A stretch of 64,000 nucleotides of DNA from Pseudo-nitzschia pungens (Eukaryota; Bacillariophyta; Bacillariophyceae; Bacillariales; Bacillariaceae). Under the pieces are notes generated by a model. The model worked only from the letters and a program-made list of their open reading frames with translations, made no database searches and was not told the origin of the DNA. The stretch lies in the NCBI GenBank assembly GCA_037355855.1, contig CM074759.1:4774001-4838000 (forward strand), written 5' to 3'. Shown piece by piece: positions 10,275 through 22,244 of this stretch (position 1 is its first letter; every line of letters begins with the position of its first letter). The position numbers and the translations under genes are program-made.

Positions 10275-13200
10275 TTAAGCTGACCAATGGATTGCTGAGT
10301 CGTCGGAGTTGGAACTGTCCGTTGGTTCCTTATAAGGGGTTAGCTTTCGGACGTTGACTGTTTCAATGATCGATGGAGTCTTCTGGATCTTAACGGTGCC
10401 GTTATCGTGTACTTGGGCAATAGTGAATGGTCCTGTCTTGCGAGGCTGTAGCTTGTCTGGATCGGGCTCTTGTATCCATACCTTCTCGTTGGGTTGAAAG
10501 GTATGTTCCTTGCGCTTGGCATTATCCCTGAGTAGAGCCTTGTTAATGCCCTGCTGTCTTAGCTGCTGCAGAGCCAACAGGTTCGCAGTCAGTGGTAGGT
10601 CTATCAGCATATCCCGGTTGAATACAAGGGATCCCGGGGATGCCTGTAAGGCAGCATTAACAGCGCATCTGGAGGCATGCATACAAGTAGAAAGGGCATT
10701 GTCCATGAGCTGACTGGCTCTGGTATTTGCTTGTGGAGGATTAACATGTACCAGGACACGAAGGATATCAGCAACTGTGTGATGGACACGCTCGCATATG
10801 GCGTTCGACTGGGGGTTCTTCACTGTTGTAGGGACTGAGTGAATTCCATACTGCTTGAGGGTTGTCTGGAATTCAGCTCCTAGAAACTCACCACCATTAT
10901 CATGGACACACCTGATAGGTCTTGGATATCTTGAAAGCCAGCAGTTCTTGAATTGATCTGATACATGCTGAGAGGACTTGTCTCTGATTCTGATGATTTC
11001 GAGGAGATTAGTAACTGGATCAATACAGGTTAGGGCTTTGAAGTTATAGTTCTTGCCCTGGGCTGTAATCTTCCAGGGGCCGATGAGATCGACGTGTACT
11101 TCATGGAATGGGGATAGTGGAGCTTCTTTTGGTGGCAATTTGCCATATTGGGAGTTCTGGTTCTTGTATTTGATGCAATGATCTGGGCATACATAGGACT
11201 TGCATAAACTGGTTAGATTATCAGCATAGAATCGGGCTGAAATAGTCTGTTGTAATCTGGTGGATCCACAATGACCCAACAGGAGATGATACCATTGGAT
11301 GGTATTATTAATAAGAGATGCTGGTATGTAGATTCTCCAGCATTCGGGATTGGATTGGTTCGCGTAACAAAGTATCATGTTGCCTTCTAATTCTTGGTAG
11401 AAGAAGGCTTTCGATTGGTTCTTGAACTTGATGGTTGGATCCTTTTGCTGATGAAGATAGATGTTTGAGTAGTTAACCGGGCATTCCATATCTTGGTTGT
11501 TCGGGAGGTTGATAAGACACTCATTGTTCAGCAAGCAGGAGTATAATTCCTGGTCTGCGTCATTGCATAAGTGCTGGAATAAGTTGGGGAACTCTGACAG
11601 GAACAGTTCTTCATCTTGCTTGGGGACTTCAAGTTTTAGGAAATCAATAAGAGTGCCCTTAGAGAGGGCTTTCTTCCCTTCAGTAGGTGGATCCATCTGG
11701 GGGAGCCTGGAGAAGGCATCAGCAAGAACATTCTTCTTGCCTTCCACATAGGTGAGGTTGACACCAAATTCTTCAAGGAATAGTCTCCATCGGAGGACTC
11801 GTTGGACTGATAGTGTTCGGAAGGTAAGGTTCTTATGGTCAGTGTATACGTTGATAACACCACCAAGTAGCATCTTTCGGTACTCTTTGCAGCAGAGTAC
11901 AATGGCTAGGAGTTCTTTCTCCATAGTAGTGTAGTTCTTTTGGGCATCGGATAGTTTCTTGGACCAGTAGGCAATGGGCTTGCCATCTTGTATGATGGCA
12001 GCACCGAGCTGGAGGTCTGAGGCATCAGTGTACAGTTCAAAGGGCTTGTTAAGGTCTGGATAGGTGTTCAGCGCATCTGCTGCCACCATTGCTTTCATTT
12101 CTTGAAAGGCTTTATCCTGAGCAGGTCCCCAGGTGAAAGCTGAAGGAGCCTTCCTTTGCTTGCCTTTTATGGCAGCTGCTTGGGGAGTCTTCTTGGGCGT
12201 ACCAGTTATATCAAAAAGAGGAGCTAAGACATGGGATCCTCGGGGCCACATGTCTCTGTAGTATCCTACTGCTCCGAGGAAGGACTTAACCTGAGTGACA
12301 GTGCGGGGCCTATCCATGTGTAGGATGGCTTCAATCTTCTTCCTCCAAGGCTTAACTGCTGTAGGCGTCATCCAGTATCCGAGGAAGTCAGTTTCTTGTA
12401 CAGCCCAATCACATTTGAGTGGGTTGCATTTAAGTCCATTCTGGTTGAGCCTGTCGAGGATCTTGTCAATGGTTTTCATGTGGAGGTCAAAGGATCCATC
12501 AGTCCATATACCAATGTCATCGATATAGACAGTGCAGTCAGTGTCTTGTAGGATATCTTCCATTAGTTGCTGGGCAACATCTGGAGAGACTTTGACACCC
12601 ATTGGTAGTCTTTGGTATTCATAGCAACCATATGGTGTCACTATTGTACAAAGCTTCTTGCTTGCGTCGTCCAGTTCAAAGCAGTAGTATTGCATGGATA
12701 AGTCAATCTTGGTGAAGTGAGTGTACTTGCCTTGCTTGTTCATGATGTCTTGTATTCTAGGTATGGGATAAGGTCGGCGCTCAAGGAGTTCATTCAGTTC
12801 TCTGAAGTCTGATACCCATCTAACTCTGTTGTCCTTCTTTGGAACAATAAAGGTAGGGAATGCCCATTCAGCTGGTCCAGTGCATCTTTTGAGTACTCCA
12901 TCATTACATAGATTCTGGAGCTCCCTTTTGAATAGGTCTTCTCTTTTGTATGCAACTGGATAAGGCTTCTTGTGTATGGGCTTGGATCCGGGCTTTAGTC
13001 TTAGAGAGATCTGCTTGTGTGGATATTTCCCTAATTCTCCATTGAAGACGTTTGGATACTTGTTTAATATTGCTTGGAACTGCTGCTGTTCTGCTTTGGA
13101 CATGTGGGACTGTTGCTGTACGACTGTAGATGGATCTGTTTCTTGGTAGGCTCTATCTAGGATCACCTTGGACTTGTATGGATTGGCAAAGGAGAGATCT

Positions 13201-13380
13201 TCAGCAAAGAGTTCAGCATCTTCGAGTTCTTCCATGAGCATGGTGTGGTTGTCATGGTATAAGGATGTGTCCTTCATAGGAATGGTTCGGTCCATCCACT
13301 GAACTGCCCCTTCTTTGAATAGGAGATTGATCTGTGCTAGGTGGAGGAAGTCTCTGCCTAGTATCAAATCATATTTGCAG
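10275..13380 (-). pseudogene. pol: Gy-B pol, 3' part: RT, RNase H and integrase
   Basis: An open minus-strand frame of over 1000 codons. It starts in the protease C-terminal region (LILGRDFLHLAQINL) and continues through RT (IDLSMQYYCFELD, YIDD), RNase H (TDAS, MEKELLAIVL, TDHKNLTF), an H-H-C-C integrase finger (WYHLLLGHCGS...CPDHC), the DD35E core (VHVDLIGPW, VHDNGGEF, NAICERVHH) and a GPF/Y-type C-terminal module. No chromodomain is visible. The frame is broken at 13380/13381 by the TIR element and resumes at 22260-23052. Its sequence is otherwise intact and close to Gy-D Pol. The last residues are SAIHWSA. Confidence 0.93.
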
Positions 13381-13404
13381 CGTCCGAAAACTGTTTCGCG
13401 ACCC
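13381..13404 (+). repeat. Left TIR of the large element
   Basis: 24 bp, matched perfectly in inverse orientation at 22236-22259. The next 30 bp form a hairpin (CGCGACCCC...GGGGTCGCG), and the whole 53-bp end has a near-complete inverted copy at about 15454-15507. Confidence 0.9.
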
Positions 13405-13985
13405 CTCCCAAGAATTTATTTAGGGGGGTCGCGATTTATTCCTGGCTCATTTTGACGTAGCTCGATTCCTAGCTCTCTCCCGATTCGCAACCCCCAATCG
13501 CGACCCAGTTACTACCTCAATTACGAGAAAAAAAAAAAAAAAAAAAAAAATTCATACTCGACCCGATTTTTTTTAAGACTCGAATTTTTTCTCTTCAGTC
13601 ACTTAATCAAATTAATCAACATTTGAAAAAAAAAATATTTGTTTTCTCAAAATAATCCCCCCCTTCCCCCAATTTTTTTTCAATCTGACTCATTATTACC
13701 GAGCCTACCATCATTATATATTATGAGACTGTTGCAGAAATTCACTCCCAAAAATTGATTTCTCATCCCGACACAAAGTATTTCCCATCACACCCCTCAA
13801 GAAATTCATCACAAAAATCACAATTATTACGTACCCGAAGCCCAGGAATCGCGACCCCCATGAAAAAAATTTTTGAAACACTATGATGCAAAATATAAGT
13901 CTTTCTTTTGATAAATATTGATATTACTCTAATAATTGTTTATTCTCTGTTCAATTTTCTCACACACGCACACACAAATTTTGGT
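13405..13985. other. AT-rich subterminal region
   Basis: Holds homopolymer runs (a long A run near 13530-13552), further TCGCGACC octamers at 13498-13505 and 13849-13856, and no gene. Confidence 0.6.
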
Positions 13986-13989
13986 TCGT

Positions 13990-14290
13990 TAGAAGAAGTG
14001 GTCGTCCTTGAAATCGTCGTCGCTCTTCGTTTCGATCGTCCTTGTCTTCGTCGTCCTTGAAGTCGTCGTTGCTTCTCGCTTTGATCGTCTTCGTCCTCCC
14101 TGAAGTCGTCGTTGCTCTTTGCCGTCGTCCTCTCTGAAATTGTCGTTGCTCTTCGCTTCGATTGGCTTCGTCGTCCTCTCTGAAATTGTCGTTGCTCTTC
14201 GCTTCGATTGTCTTCGTCGTCCTTGAAATCGTCGTTGCTCTTTGCTCTGATCGTCTTCGTCCTCATGCACACCACACAAATTTTGGTTCA
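13990..14290 (+). repeat. GTC/CTT-rich repeats, left arm
   Basis: About 55-60-bp imperfect repeats built from TCGTCGTCCTTGAAATCGTC and CTCTTCGCTTCGATCGTC. The same units occur in the opposite orientation at about 20820-21000, forming one pair of internal inverted repeats of the large element. Open frames across them are Arg/Asp-rich artefacts. Confidence 0.8.
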
Positions 14291-15137
14291 AACGATTTTT
14301 AAATAATGGTCATCGTGATAATTTCATCCATACCGGTATCTGTACTGCCAGTAAAGGTCTCCTCACATCGCATCATATTTCATCAGTTGCAATCGCATCA
14401 TTTTGTCAGTTGCGATCACATCATATTTGTCTTGTGATTGCAATATGTGTCAGTTGCCCCGTCGCATCATTTTTCGCATCATTTTTCAGTTGCCCCGTCG
14501 AATTACTAAAGTTGATTCTTCCCTATCAGTAGCAAGCAGGCAACTCAATGCAGAATTAGAACAATTGAAATCCATTATCAATACCCCAGATCTTGATGTG
14601 CTTCACTCACCGTTGCATTATATTTCATTTGCCGTTGCATCCTATTTCATCAGCAGTTGCGGTCGCCTCCCTATCAGGAGCAAGCAGGCAAGTCAATGAT
14701 GCACAGTTAGACGAATCAAAATCCATGATTAAGTAATACCTCCTCCAACCTCCTTGATGTGGTTCACTTACCATTTCCATCTCATTAGTACATTTCAGTT
14801 GCCGTCTTTCTTGTTCCATTTCGACCCAAAATTATGTGAAGTAAGATTTACGACACATGCATTTTCTGTCATGCATTTATTTGCTGAGAATTGATTTCTT
14901 CTACATGATTGCAGTAGAGTTACTACTAGTAGTATGTACCGTACTGAAGTAATAGTAGAAACCAGTAGAAACCTGATGGTGATATCGCGCGCCACCTAAA
15001 CCACAGAGAGCCTGCCCCGCTGCGCCATAATTTTGGACTACCTCTTATGTAGTACTACATACGCACTGCATTAGTATGTAGCAGCAGTGTATAACTGTAC
15101 TACTAGTACTACAAGCAGCAAGAATAGTACTACCTCA
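14291..15137. other. Non-coding interior of the large TIR element
   Basis: Contains short reiterations of CATCATATTTCATCAGTTGC (14360-14480, 14610-14660) and GTAGTACTACATAC-like palindromic stretches (14930-15110). No gene is seen. Confidence 0.5.
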
Positions 15138-15453
15138 GTGAATATTAGCGATTGGGCACGTTTTGCTTTTTGAGAGCAAAACGAAATTTTCGCAGTTTTT
15201 TCGTTACGTTTTAAAGGGGCAAAACGAAATTTCGCAAAGCGAAAGGAAAGGGGGCGCAGCCCCCTAAGGGGGAGCGCAGCTCCCCCACCCCCCCAAGAAT
15301 GGGGGAAGGGGGGTTGATGGCCTGCCGCAGGCGAAAATTTTTTGGGAAAATTGTTTGACAATAGAAAGATAGTGTTGCTCATCAGTAATGGAGAGACTAA
15401 CAAGAGCATGAACAGTAGCAGCAGGTGAGGTGCTGGATAAGGGTAAAGTATAA

Positions 15454-15507
15454 ACGCGACCCCCAAAATAAATTCTCCTGAGGGGTCGCGAACCAGTTTT
15501 TGGACGT
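15454..15507 (-). repeat. Inverted internal copy of the left TIR
   Basis: The reverse complement of this stretch matches 13381-13433 with a few changes (CGTCCAAAAACTGGTTCGCG versus CGTCCGAAAACTGTTTCGCG). It could be the right end of a smaller 2.1-kb ancestor (13381-15507) or a fragment of a related element caught inside the hAT-like unit. Confidence 0.75.
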
Positions 15508-15664
15508 TCCCTGTAGATAGTATAGTACTACTATACGGTATGCTTGGGTATGTACCCATTACCCATGGTATATAATCATAATGTTGGGCCTGATAGTGCC
15601 ATATAATACATACAAATAAAAGATCACTGTATATATATATTGTACTAGCGAACATTGCAAATGT

Positions 15665-15730
15665 TTGGTGGGTTAGTGGTAAAGTTGACAAGGTGGTTGT
15701 GGGTTCCAATCCTTGTGCTGGAATGGTTTT
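15665..15730 (+). other. tRNA-like segment with possible pol III boxes
   Basis: GGGTTAGTGGT resembles a tRNA D-arm/A box, and GGTTCCAATCC about 30 nt downstream resembles a B box (consensus GGTTCRANTCC). The stem complementarity is too poor for a functional tRNA. It could be a SINE-type head. Confidence 0.35.
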
Positions 15731-15830
15731 GTTTTTGGAGAAATGTTTTTTCCACATGCTGCTGGGTTAATCTTTAAGGGCTGACAGTTAAACTCTTGCT
15801 ACTTTTAGGGGAGCTTGCCCGTGCAGAGGT

Positions 15831-17340
15831 TGAGGAAAATTCAGAATCAAACTAATATGAACCAGTGTCACTCAGATTTTTGATTTGACAATATTATTTA
15901 GTGAATTCCTCAGTACTGGGCCAATATTAATCAATCAGTGTTGATATCTAAACTATCAATCATTTTTGAATACTTCATTCCAAATAGGCTCCCTCATGTA
16001 TAGGTTGAGGAATATTTGCACTGGAATCATGCAAATGTTGATTAGATTCACGCACATCTTTTATCTGATAGAATATTCTAGTAGCAGATTCTCTAGTAGT
16101 GGGCTCAGTATTGATTAATCAATAGTCACATCCAAACTATCAATGATTTTTGAATGCTTCTTTTTCAATACTCTTGTCTGTGCATAGATTGAGGAATATT
16201 CATACTGGAATCCTGGAAATACAGGCGATATTAATTCAGATCTATGATTTGACAGTATTTTTCTAGCAAATTCTACAGTACTGAACCAAATATTCATTAG
16301 TCAATGGTGACATCCAAACTATCAATGATTTTTGAATGCTTCTTTTTGAATAATGTTTCCCATACATAGATTGAGGAATATGCACACTGGAATCCTACAG
16401 ATTAGGACCAGATCCAGTGAGATATTGGATGTGGTGGAATTTTCTAGCACATTCTCCAGTAAAGGGCCAAAATATTAATCAGTGAGTGGTGACATCTAAA
16501 CTATCAATTATTTTTTAATATTTCTTTTCAAATAGTCTCCCCCATACAAAGATTGAGGAATATTCACACTGGAATCCTATAATTAAGGACCAGATTCACT
16601 CAGATATACAATTTGGCAATATTTTCTGGTAAATTCTCCACTACTAGACCAAATATTCATTAATCAGTGTTGACATCTAAACTATCAATGATTTTTTAAT
16701 ACTTCTTTTTCAATACTCTTGCCCATGCATAGATTGAGGAATATTCACGCTGGAATCCTACAAATAAGGACCAGATCTGGTGAGATATTGGATGTGGTGG
16801 AATTTTCTGGCGCATTCTCCAGTAAAGGGCCAAAATATTAATCAGTGAATGTTGACATATAAACTATCAATGATTTTTTAAAACTTCTTTTCACATAGTC
16901 TCCCCTATACATAGATTGGGGGATATGCACGCTGGAATCCTACAATTAAGGACTAGATTCACTCGGATATATAATTTGGCAATATTTTCTGGTAAATTCT
17001 CCAGTACTGGACCAAATATTCATTAATCAGTGTTGACATCTAAACTATCAATGATTGTTGAGTTGCTCTTTTTTCATGTGCTTGCCCATGTACAGATTGA
17101 GGAATATTCAGACTGGAATCCTACAAATGTGGATCAGACTAACTCAGATATATGATTTGACAATATTTTCTAGTGAGTTCTCTAGTAGTAGTGGGCCCAG
17201 TGATAATTAAATCAGTGTTGACATCTCAACTATCAGTGATTGTTGAGTTGCTGTTTTTTCTTAGGCTTGCTCATGTATAGGTTGAGGAATATTCACACTG
17301 GAATCCTACAAATATGAACTAGAGTCACTCAGATATCAGG
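15831..17340 (-). repeat. Diverged 181-bp satellite array, left (opposite orientation)
   Basis: The motif TTGAGGAATATTCACACTGG recurs with starts at about 15831, 16006, 16190, 16372, 16554, 16735, 16916, 17098 and 17283, a spacing of 175-185 bp. Its reverse complement is the unit of the array at 17536-19850. Copies here are diverged from one another, unlike the homogenised right array. Confidence 0.88.
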
Positions 17341-17535
17341 ATAAGTTGCTATTCTGTGGATTAACTGAAACGTCTGGTGTCTGTCTGTCATCCGTTGTCT
17401 GTCTGTCATCCGTTATAAGTGCAAAAGTGCAAAAGGTGCAAAATTTCGCACATAGGTGCAAAACGTAAGAATCTGCGTAACGAAAGCGAAATTTCGTTAC
17501 GTTATTTTGCTGCGTGCCCAATCGCTAGTGAATAT

Positions 17536-19850
17536 ACCATCAAATCAAATGTCTGAATGAATGTGGCCAATCTTTGTGTGATTCCAGTGTGAATATTCCT
17601 CATCCTATCCATGAGGCAAGACTATTCAAAAAGAAGTATTCAAAAATCACCAATAGTTTGGATGTCACCACTGAATAATTAATATTTGGCCCACTACTGC
17701 GGAATTTACTAGAAAAAAGTACCAAATCACATATCTGAACAAATCTGGCCAATGTTTGTGTGATTCCAGTGTGAATATTTCTCATCCTGTGCATGGGCAA
17801 GAGTATGCAAAAAGAAGTATTCAAAAATCACCAATAATTTGGGTGTCACCACTGAATAATTAATATTTGGCCCACTACTGCGGAATTTACTAGAAAAAAG
17901 TACCAAATCACATATCTGAATGAATGCGGCCAATAGTTGTGTGATTCCAGTGTGAATATTCCTCATCCTTTGCATGGGCAAGAGTATGCAAAAAGAAGTA
18001 TTCAAAAATCACCTATAATTTGGATGTCACCACTGAATAATTAATATTTGGTCCACTACTGCGGAATTCAATAGAAAAAGTACCAAATCAAATATCTGAG
18101 CAAATCTGGCCAATGTTTGTATGGTTCCAGTGTGAATATTCCTCATCCTATCCATGGGCAAGAGTATGCAAAAAGAAGTATTCAAAAATCACCAATAATT
18201 TGGGTGTCACCACTGAATAATTAATATTTGTTCCACTACTGCAGCATTTACTAGAAAATACTGTAAAATCACATATCTGAATGAATCTGGCCAATCTTTG
18301 TGTGATTCCAGTGTGAATATTCCTCATCCTATCCATGGGCAAGAGTATGCAAAAAGAAGTATTCAAAAATCACCAATGGTATGGGTGTCACCACTGAATA
18401 ATTAATATTTGTTCCACTACTGCGGAATTCACTAGAAAAAAGTACCAAATCAAATATCTGAATGAATCTGTCCAATATTTGTGTGATTCCGGTGTGAATA
18501 TTCCTCATCCTATGCATGAGCAAGAGAATTCAAAAAGAAGTATTCAAAAATCACCAATAGTTTGGGTGTCACCACTGAATAATTAATATTTGGTCCACTA
18601 CTGGAAAATTTAGTAGAAAATACTGTAAAATCAAATATCTGAATGAATTTGTCCAATATTTGTGTGATTCCGGTGTGAATATTCCTCATCCTATCCATGG
18701 GCAAGAGTATGCAAAAAGAAGTATTCAAAAATCACCAATGGTATGGGTGTCACCACTGAATAATTAATATTTGTTCCACTACTGCGGAATTCACTAGAAA
18801 AAAGTACCAAATCAAATATCTGAATGAATCTGTCCAATATTTGTGTGATTCCGGTGTGAATATTCCTCATCCTATGCATGAGCAAGAGAATTCAAAAAGA
18901 AGTATTCAAAAATCACCAATAGTTTGGGTGTCACCACTGAATAATTAATATTTGGTCCACTACTGGAAAATTTAGTAGAAAATACTGTAAAATCAAATAT
19001 CTGAATGAATTTGTCCAATATTTGTGTGATTCCGGTGTGAATATTCCTCATCCTATCCATGGGCAAGAGTATGCAAAAAGAAGTATTCAAAAATCACCAA
19101 TGGTATGGGTGTCACCACTGAATAATTAATATTTGTTCCACTACTGCGGAATTCACTAGAAAAAAGTACCAAATCAAATATCTGAATGAATCTGTCCAAT
19201 ATTTGTGTGATTCCGGTGTGAATATTCCTCATCCTATGCATGAGCAAGAGAATTCAAAAAGAAGTATTCAAAAATCACCAATAGTTTGGGTGTCACCACT
19301 GAATAATTAATATTTGGTCCACTACTGGAAAATTTAGTAGAAAATACTGTAAAATCAAATATCTGAATGAATTTGTCCAATATTTGTGTGATTCCGGTGT
19401 GAATATTTCTCATCCTATGCATGGGCAAGAGTATGCAAAAAGAAGTATTCAAAAATCACCAATAATTTGGGTGTCACCACTGAATAATTAATATTTGTTC
19501 CACTACTGCAGAATTTACTAGAAAATACTGTAAAATCAAATATCTGAATGAATCTGACCAATATTTCTGTGATTCCAGTGTGAATATTCCTCATCCTGTG
19601 CATGGGCAAGAGTATGCAAAAAGAAATATGCAAAAATCACCTATAATTTGGGTGTCACCACTGAATAATTGATATTTGGTCCACTACTGCAGAATTTACT
19701 AGAAAAAATTACCAAATCACATATCTGAATGAATCTGGCCAATAGTTGTGTGATTCCAGTGTGAATATTCCTCATCCTATGCATGGGCAAGAGTATTCAA
19801 AAAGAAGTATTCAAAAATCACCAATAGTATGGATGTCACCATTGAATAAC
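17536..19850 (+). repeat. 181-bp satellite array with 362-bp higher-order dimers
   Basis: The motif GATTCCAGTGTGAATATTCC recurs 13 times (about 17581, 17763, 17944, 18125, 18305, 18486, 18667, 18848, 19029, 19210, 19391, 19572, 19753), an almost constant 181 bp. Between about 18330 and 19450 two alternating variants form a 362-bp dimer repeated three times with virtually no change. Short minus-strand frames with identical 72-aa and 64-aa translations are by-products of the period and are not genes. Confidence 0.93.
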
Positions 19851-20480
19851 TGAATAGCTCACTTATTCTGACATGTGCTTCGCAGCAAAAATATTGTTAT
19901 CGCATCGTGATGTAGCAAAATATATTTCCACCATGGCACTCGAACCAACAACACCACATCATTAACATCCAGTGATACCACTATTACTGTCTACTACTGC
20001 TTTAAAGGTGTTCTCTCTATCTTATAATGCTACTACCAAAAGATTTCTACCAGTACCCTACGTACAGTATACACAGTACTGGAAACCTACACATCCCCTG
20101 CATACATACATACGTACTACTAGGTATGTATGCAGACATGTCATTTTTTCTTTTACTAAGACTGTAGACTTAGTACTGAAATCTACGTACATTGCTGTCA
20201 TTTTTTCCAAGGCCTGTACAAACACTACTGTTACCTACGTACATTATGTGCATCATCGCGGTAATTCGATTTTCCGCCCCACATCTCCCTCGTGGAGAAT
20301 GTGTCATAATTTTCGTTTCAGCGTTGGAAATTTTCTGTCAGGCCCAGTTTAAAGTGAGAGCGAGGCGCCTGGTACCATCTTGGAGAGACTAATGGCAAAG
20401 AAAGTAAAGAACTGATCACTCTTGAAATCCTTCCTGTTATCTTTTGTTATCAAGGTAGGGTGGGTTGCAGACCTTGAGTC
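19851..20480. other. Non-coding stretch of the right arm
   Basis: Contains CATACATACATACGTAC-type short repeats and, on the minus strand near 19935-19947, GGTTCGAGTGCC, which resembles a pol III B box in mirror position to the tRNA-like segment at 15665. No gene is seen. Confidence 0.4.
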
Positions 20481-20489
20481 ATCTGGCTT

Positions 20490-21060
20490 ATCCAGATATC
20501 TACGAGTACGACGCGCGAACGAACCTGCAGAGGACGACAAAGACGATCGGAACAACGAAGACCGAAGACACTAAAAGGTACGACGAAGGTACGATCGTAG
20601 AAGAGGGGGACGACGATGATGAGCAAGCTGACGACGACGACCGGGACGACGACGACAACCGGGACGACGACGACGACCGGGACGACGACGACGACCGGGA
20701 CGACGATGACGACTAACCGCCCGTTGTTTATTTTGTACAACCACACACAGATCGTAGCAAAGAGCAACGACGGAGACGATCAGAAGAAAGAGGGACGACA
20801 ACACTAAAAGGTACTGTAATTGAATACCAATTTCAAGGACGACGATGATGACGACGATCGAAGCGAAGAGCAACGACGACTTCAAGGACGACAAACACGA
20901 TCGAAACGAAGAGCAACGACGATTTCCAGGATGACGACGACGACGATCGAAACGAAGAGCAATGACGATTTCAAGGACGACGACGACGAGGGGAACGACG
21001 ACCGACCGATACGATTGTTGAAGAGGGGAACGACGAACGACCGATACGGCGATAGTTCTT
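20490..21060 (-). repeat. GAC triplet and 15-18-bp repeats, right arm
   Basis: GACGACGACGACCGGG units (20625-20715) and 55-60-bp repeats with GATCGAAACGAAGAGCAACG (20830-21000). The latter are the inverted counterpart of 13990-14290. Confidence 0.85.
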
Positions 21061-21064
21061 TAAA

Positions 21065-21960
21065 AATATTCTCGTGTATTATCCCCCTGTATTATCGATG
21101 CGTTGCTGCTTGCTGTCCCCCCATGTATTATCGACGCGTTGGTTGCTGCTTGCTGCTGCTTGCTGTCCCCCCCCCTGTATTGTAGACGAGTTGCTCCTTC
21201 TGTATTATCGACGCGTTGCTGCTTGCTGTCCCCCCCCTGTATTATCGACGCGTTGCTGCTTGCTGCTTGCTTTCCCCCCTGTATTATCGACGCGTTGCTG
21301 CTTGCTGTCCCCCCCTGTATTATCAACGCGTTGCTGCTGCTTGCTGTCCCCCCCCTGTATTATCGACGCGTTGCTGCTTGCTGCTTGCTTTCCCCCCTGT
21401 ATTATCGACGCGTTGCTGCTTGCTGTCCCCCCCTGTATTATCAACGCGTTGCTGCTGCTTGCTGTCCCCCCCCTGTATTATCGACGCGTTGCTGCTTGCT
21501 GTTCCCCCCCTGTATTATCGACGCGTTGCTGCTTGCTGTCCCCCCTGTATTATCGACGCGTTGCTGCTTGCTGTCCCCCCTGTATTATCGACGCGTTGCT
21601 GCTGCTCGCTGTCCCCCCTGTATTATCGACGCGTTGCTGCTGCTCGCTGTCCCCCCCCTGTATCGCTGTCCACCCTGTGTCAAATTTTTTTTCTACATAA
21701 ATCCCTGTACAATTTGTACTGGAAAATCGATTTTTTTGATTGGCTCATTCACTCAGCACCTCTATCTGCTTGCTGTCCCCCATGTATTACCAACACGTCG
21801 CTGCTTGCTGCTGCTTGCTGTCCCCCCCGCTGTATTATCGACGCGTTGCTGCTGCTTGCTGTCCCCCCCTGTATTATCGACGCGTTTGTATTATCGACGC
21901 GTTGCTGTTGCTTGCTGTCCCCCCTGTATTATCAACGCGTTGGTTGCTGCATGCTGTCAC
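21065..21960 (+). repeat. GC-rich minisatellite, about 35-40 bp unit
   Basis: TGTATTATCGACGCGTTGCT followed by one to three GCTTGCTG steps and a C tract of 5-9 repeats about 20 times, interrupted near 21660-21770 by unrelated sequence. Leu/Cys/Pro-rich frames in all plus-strand frames are artefacts of the repeat. Confidence 0.9.
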
Positions 21961-22204
21961 TTTTGTGTGATTGATGATTGAAGTACATCTGATTAAAAAT
22001 TATTTGTTATGTTGAGTCAAATGTGTCAAATGTGTAAAATGGAATGAAAGGGTGACGAGGGACTGAATATCAGGGTCTAGATCAGAACATTTTCCTGAAA
22101 ATGATGCGGGGATCGAGAAAAAGGAGAAATAAGGTTGAGAATAGTGGAAAAAAGGTTGTGAAATAAAAAATTGGGGTCGCATTTTTCTGAGACAAGTGGC
22201 GATT

Positions 22205-22244
22205 GGGTCGCGATCCGGTCGCGATTGGTCGCGATGGGTCGCGA
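22205..22244 (+). promoter_or_regulatory. Four phased GGTCGCGA boxes at the right end of the large TIR element
   Basis: GGTCGCGA occurs at 22206, 22217, 22227 and 22237, spaced 11, 10 and 10 bp, the last inside the TIR. One-turn phasing suggests cooperative binding of a transposase or host factor. The same octamer occurs at 13396 (reverse), 13427, 13498 (reverse) and 13849 (reverse) at the other end. Confidence 0.65.

Larger units (their letters stand above)
15146..17527. mobile_element. hAT-like non-autonomous element with 8-bp TSD
   Basis: 15-bp TIRs TAGCGATTGGGCACG (15146-15160) and its reverse complement (17513-17527) are flanked by an 8-bp duplication GTGAATAT (15138-15145 and 17528-17535). 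The TIR fits the YARNG start typical of hAT elements, and 8 bp is their usual duplication length. No transposase is encoded. The 2382 bp hold a GC-rich palindromic stretch (15240-15310), an inverted copy of the large element's TIR (15454-15507), a tRNA-like segment (15660-15730) and a diverged 181-bp satellite array. Confidence 0.75.

Noticed and set aside
14930..15110. Short GTAGTACTAC palindromes as a separate MITE
   Set aside because: No clear TIR pair or target duplication could be defined around them.
15665..15730. Functional tRNA gene
   Set aside because: A- and B-box-like strings are present, but the T and acceptor stems do not pair well enough, so it is only noted as tRNA-like.
18148..19633. 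Series of identical 64-72-aa minus-strand frames
   Set aside because: They fall one per satellite unit in the 181-bp array and show no protein-like conservation beyond the DNA repeat.
20465..20716. Asp/Arg-rich coding region
   Set aside because: It is the translation of a GAC triplet repeat, open in several frames on both strands.
21065..21960. CRISPR-like appearance of evenly repeated units
   Set aside because: Units are contiguous with variable C tracts and have no unique spacers. The context is eukaryotic transposon sequence and there are no cas genes.
21065..21981. Leu/Cys/Pro-rich frames of 200-290 aa
   Set aside because: All three plus frames are open because of the TGTATTATCGACGCG minisatellite. 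This is low-complexity artefact.
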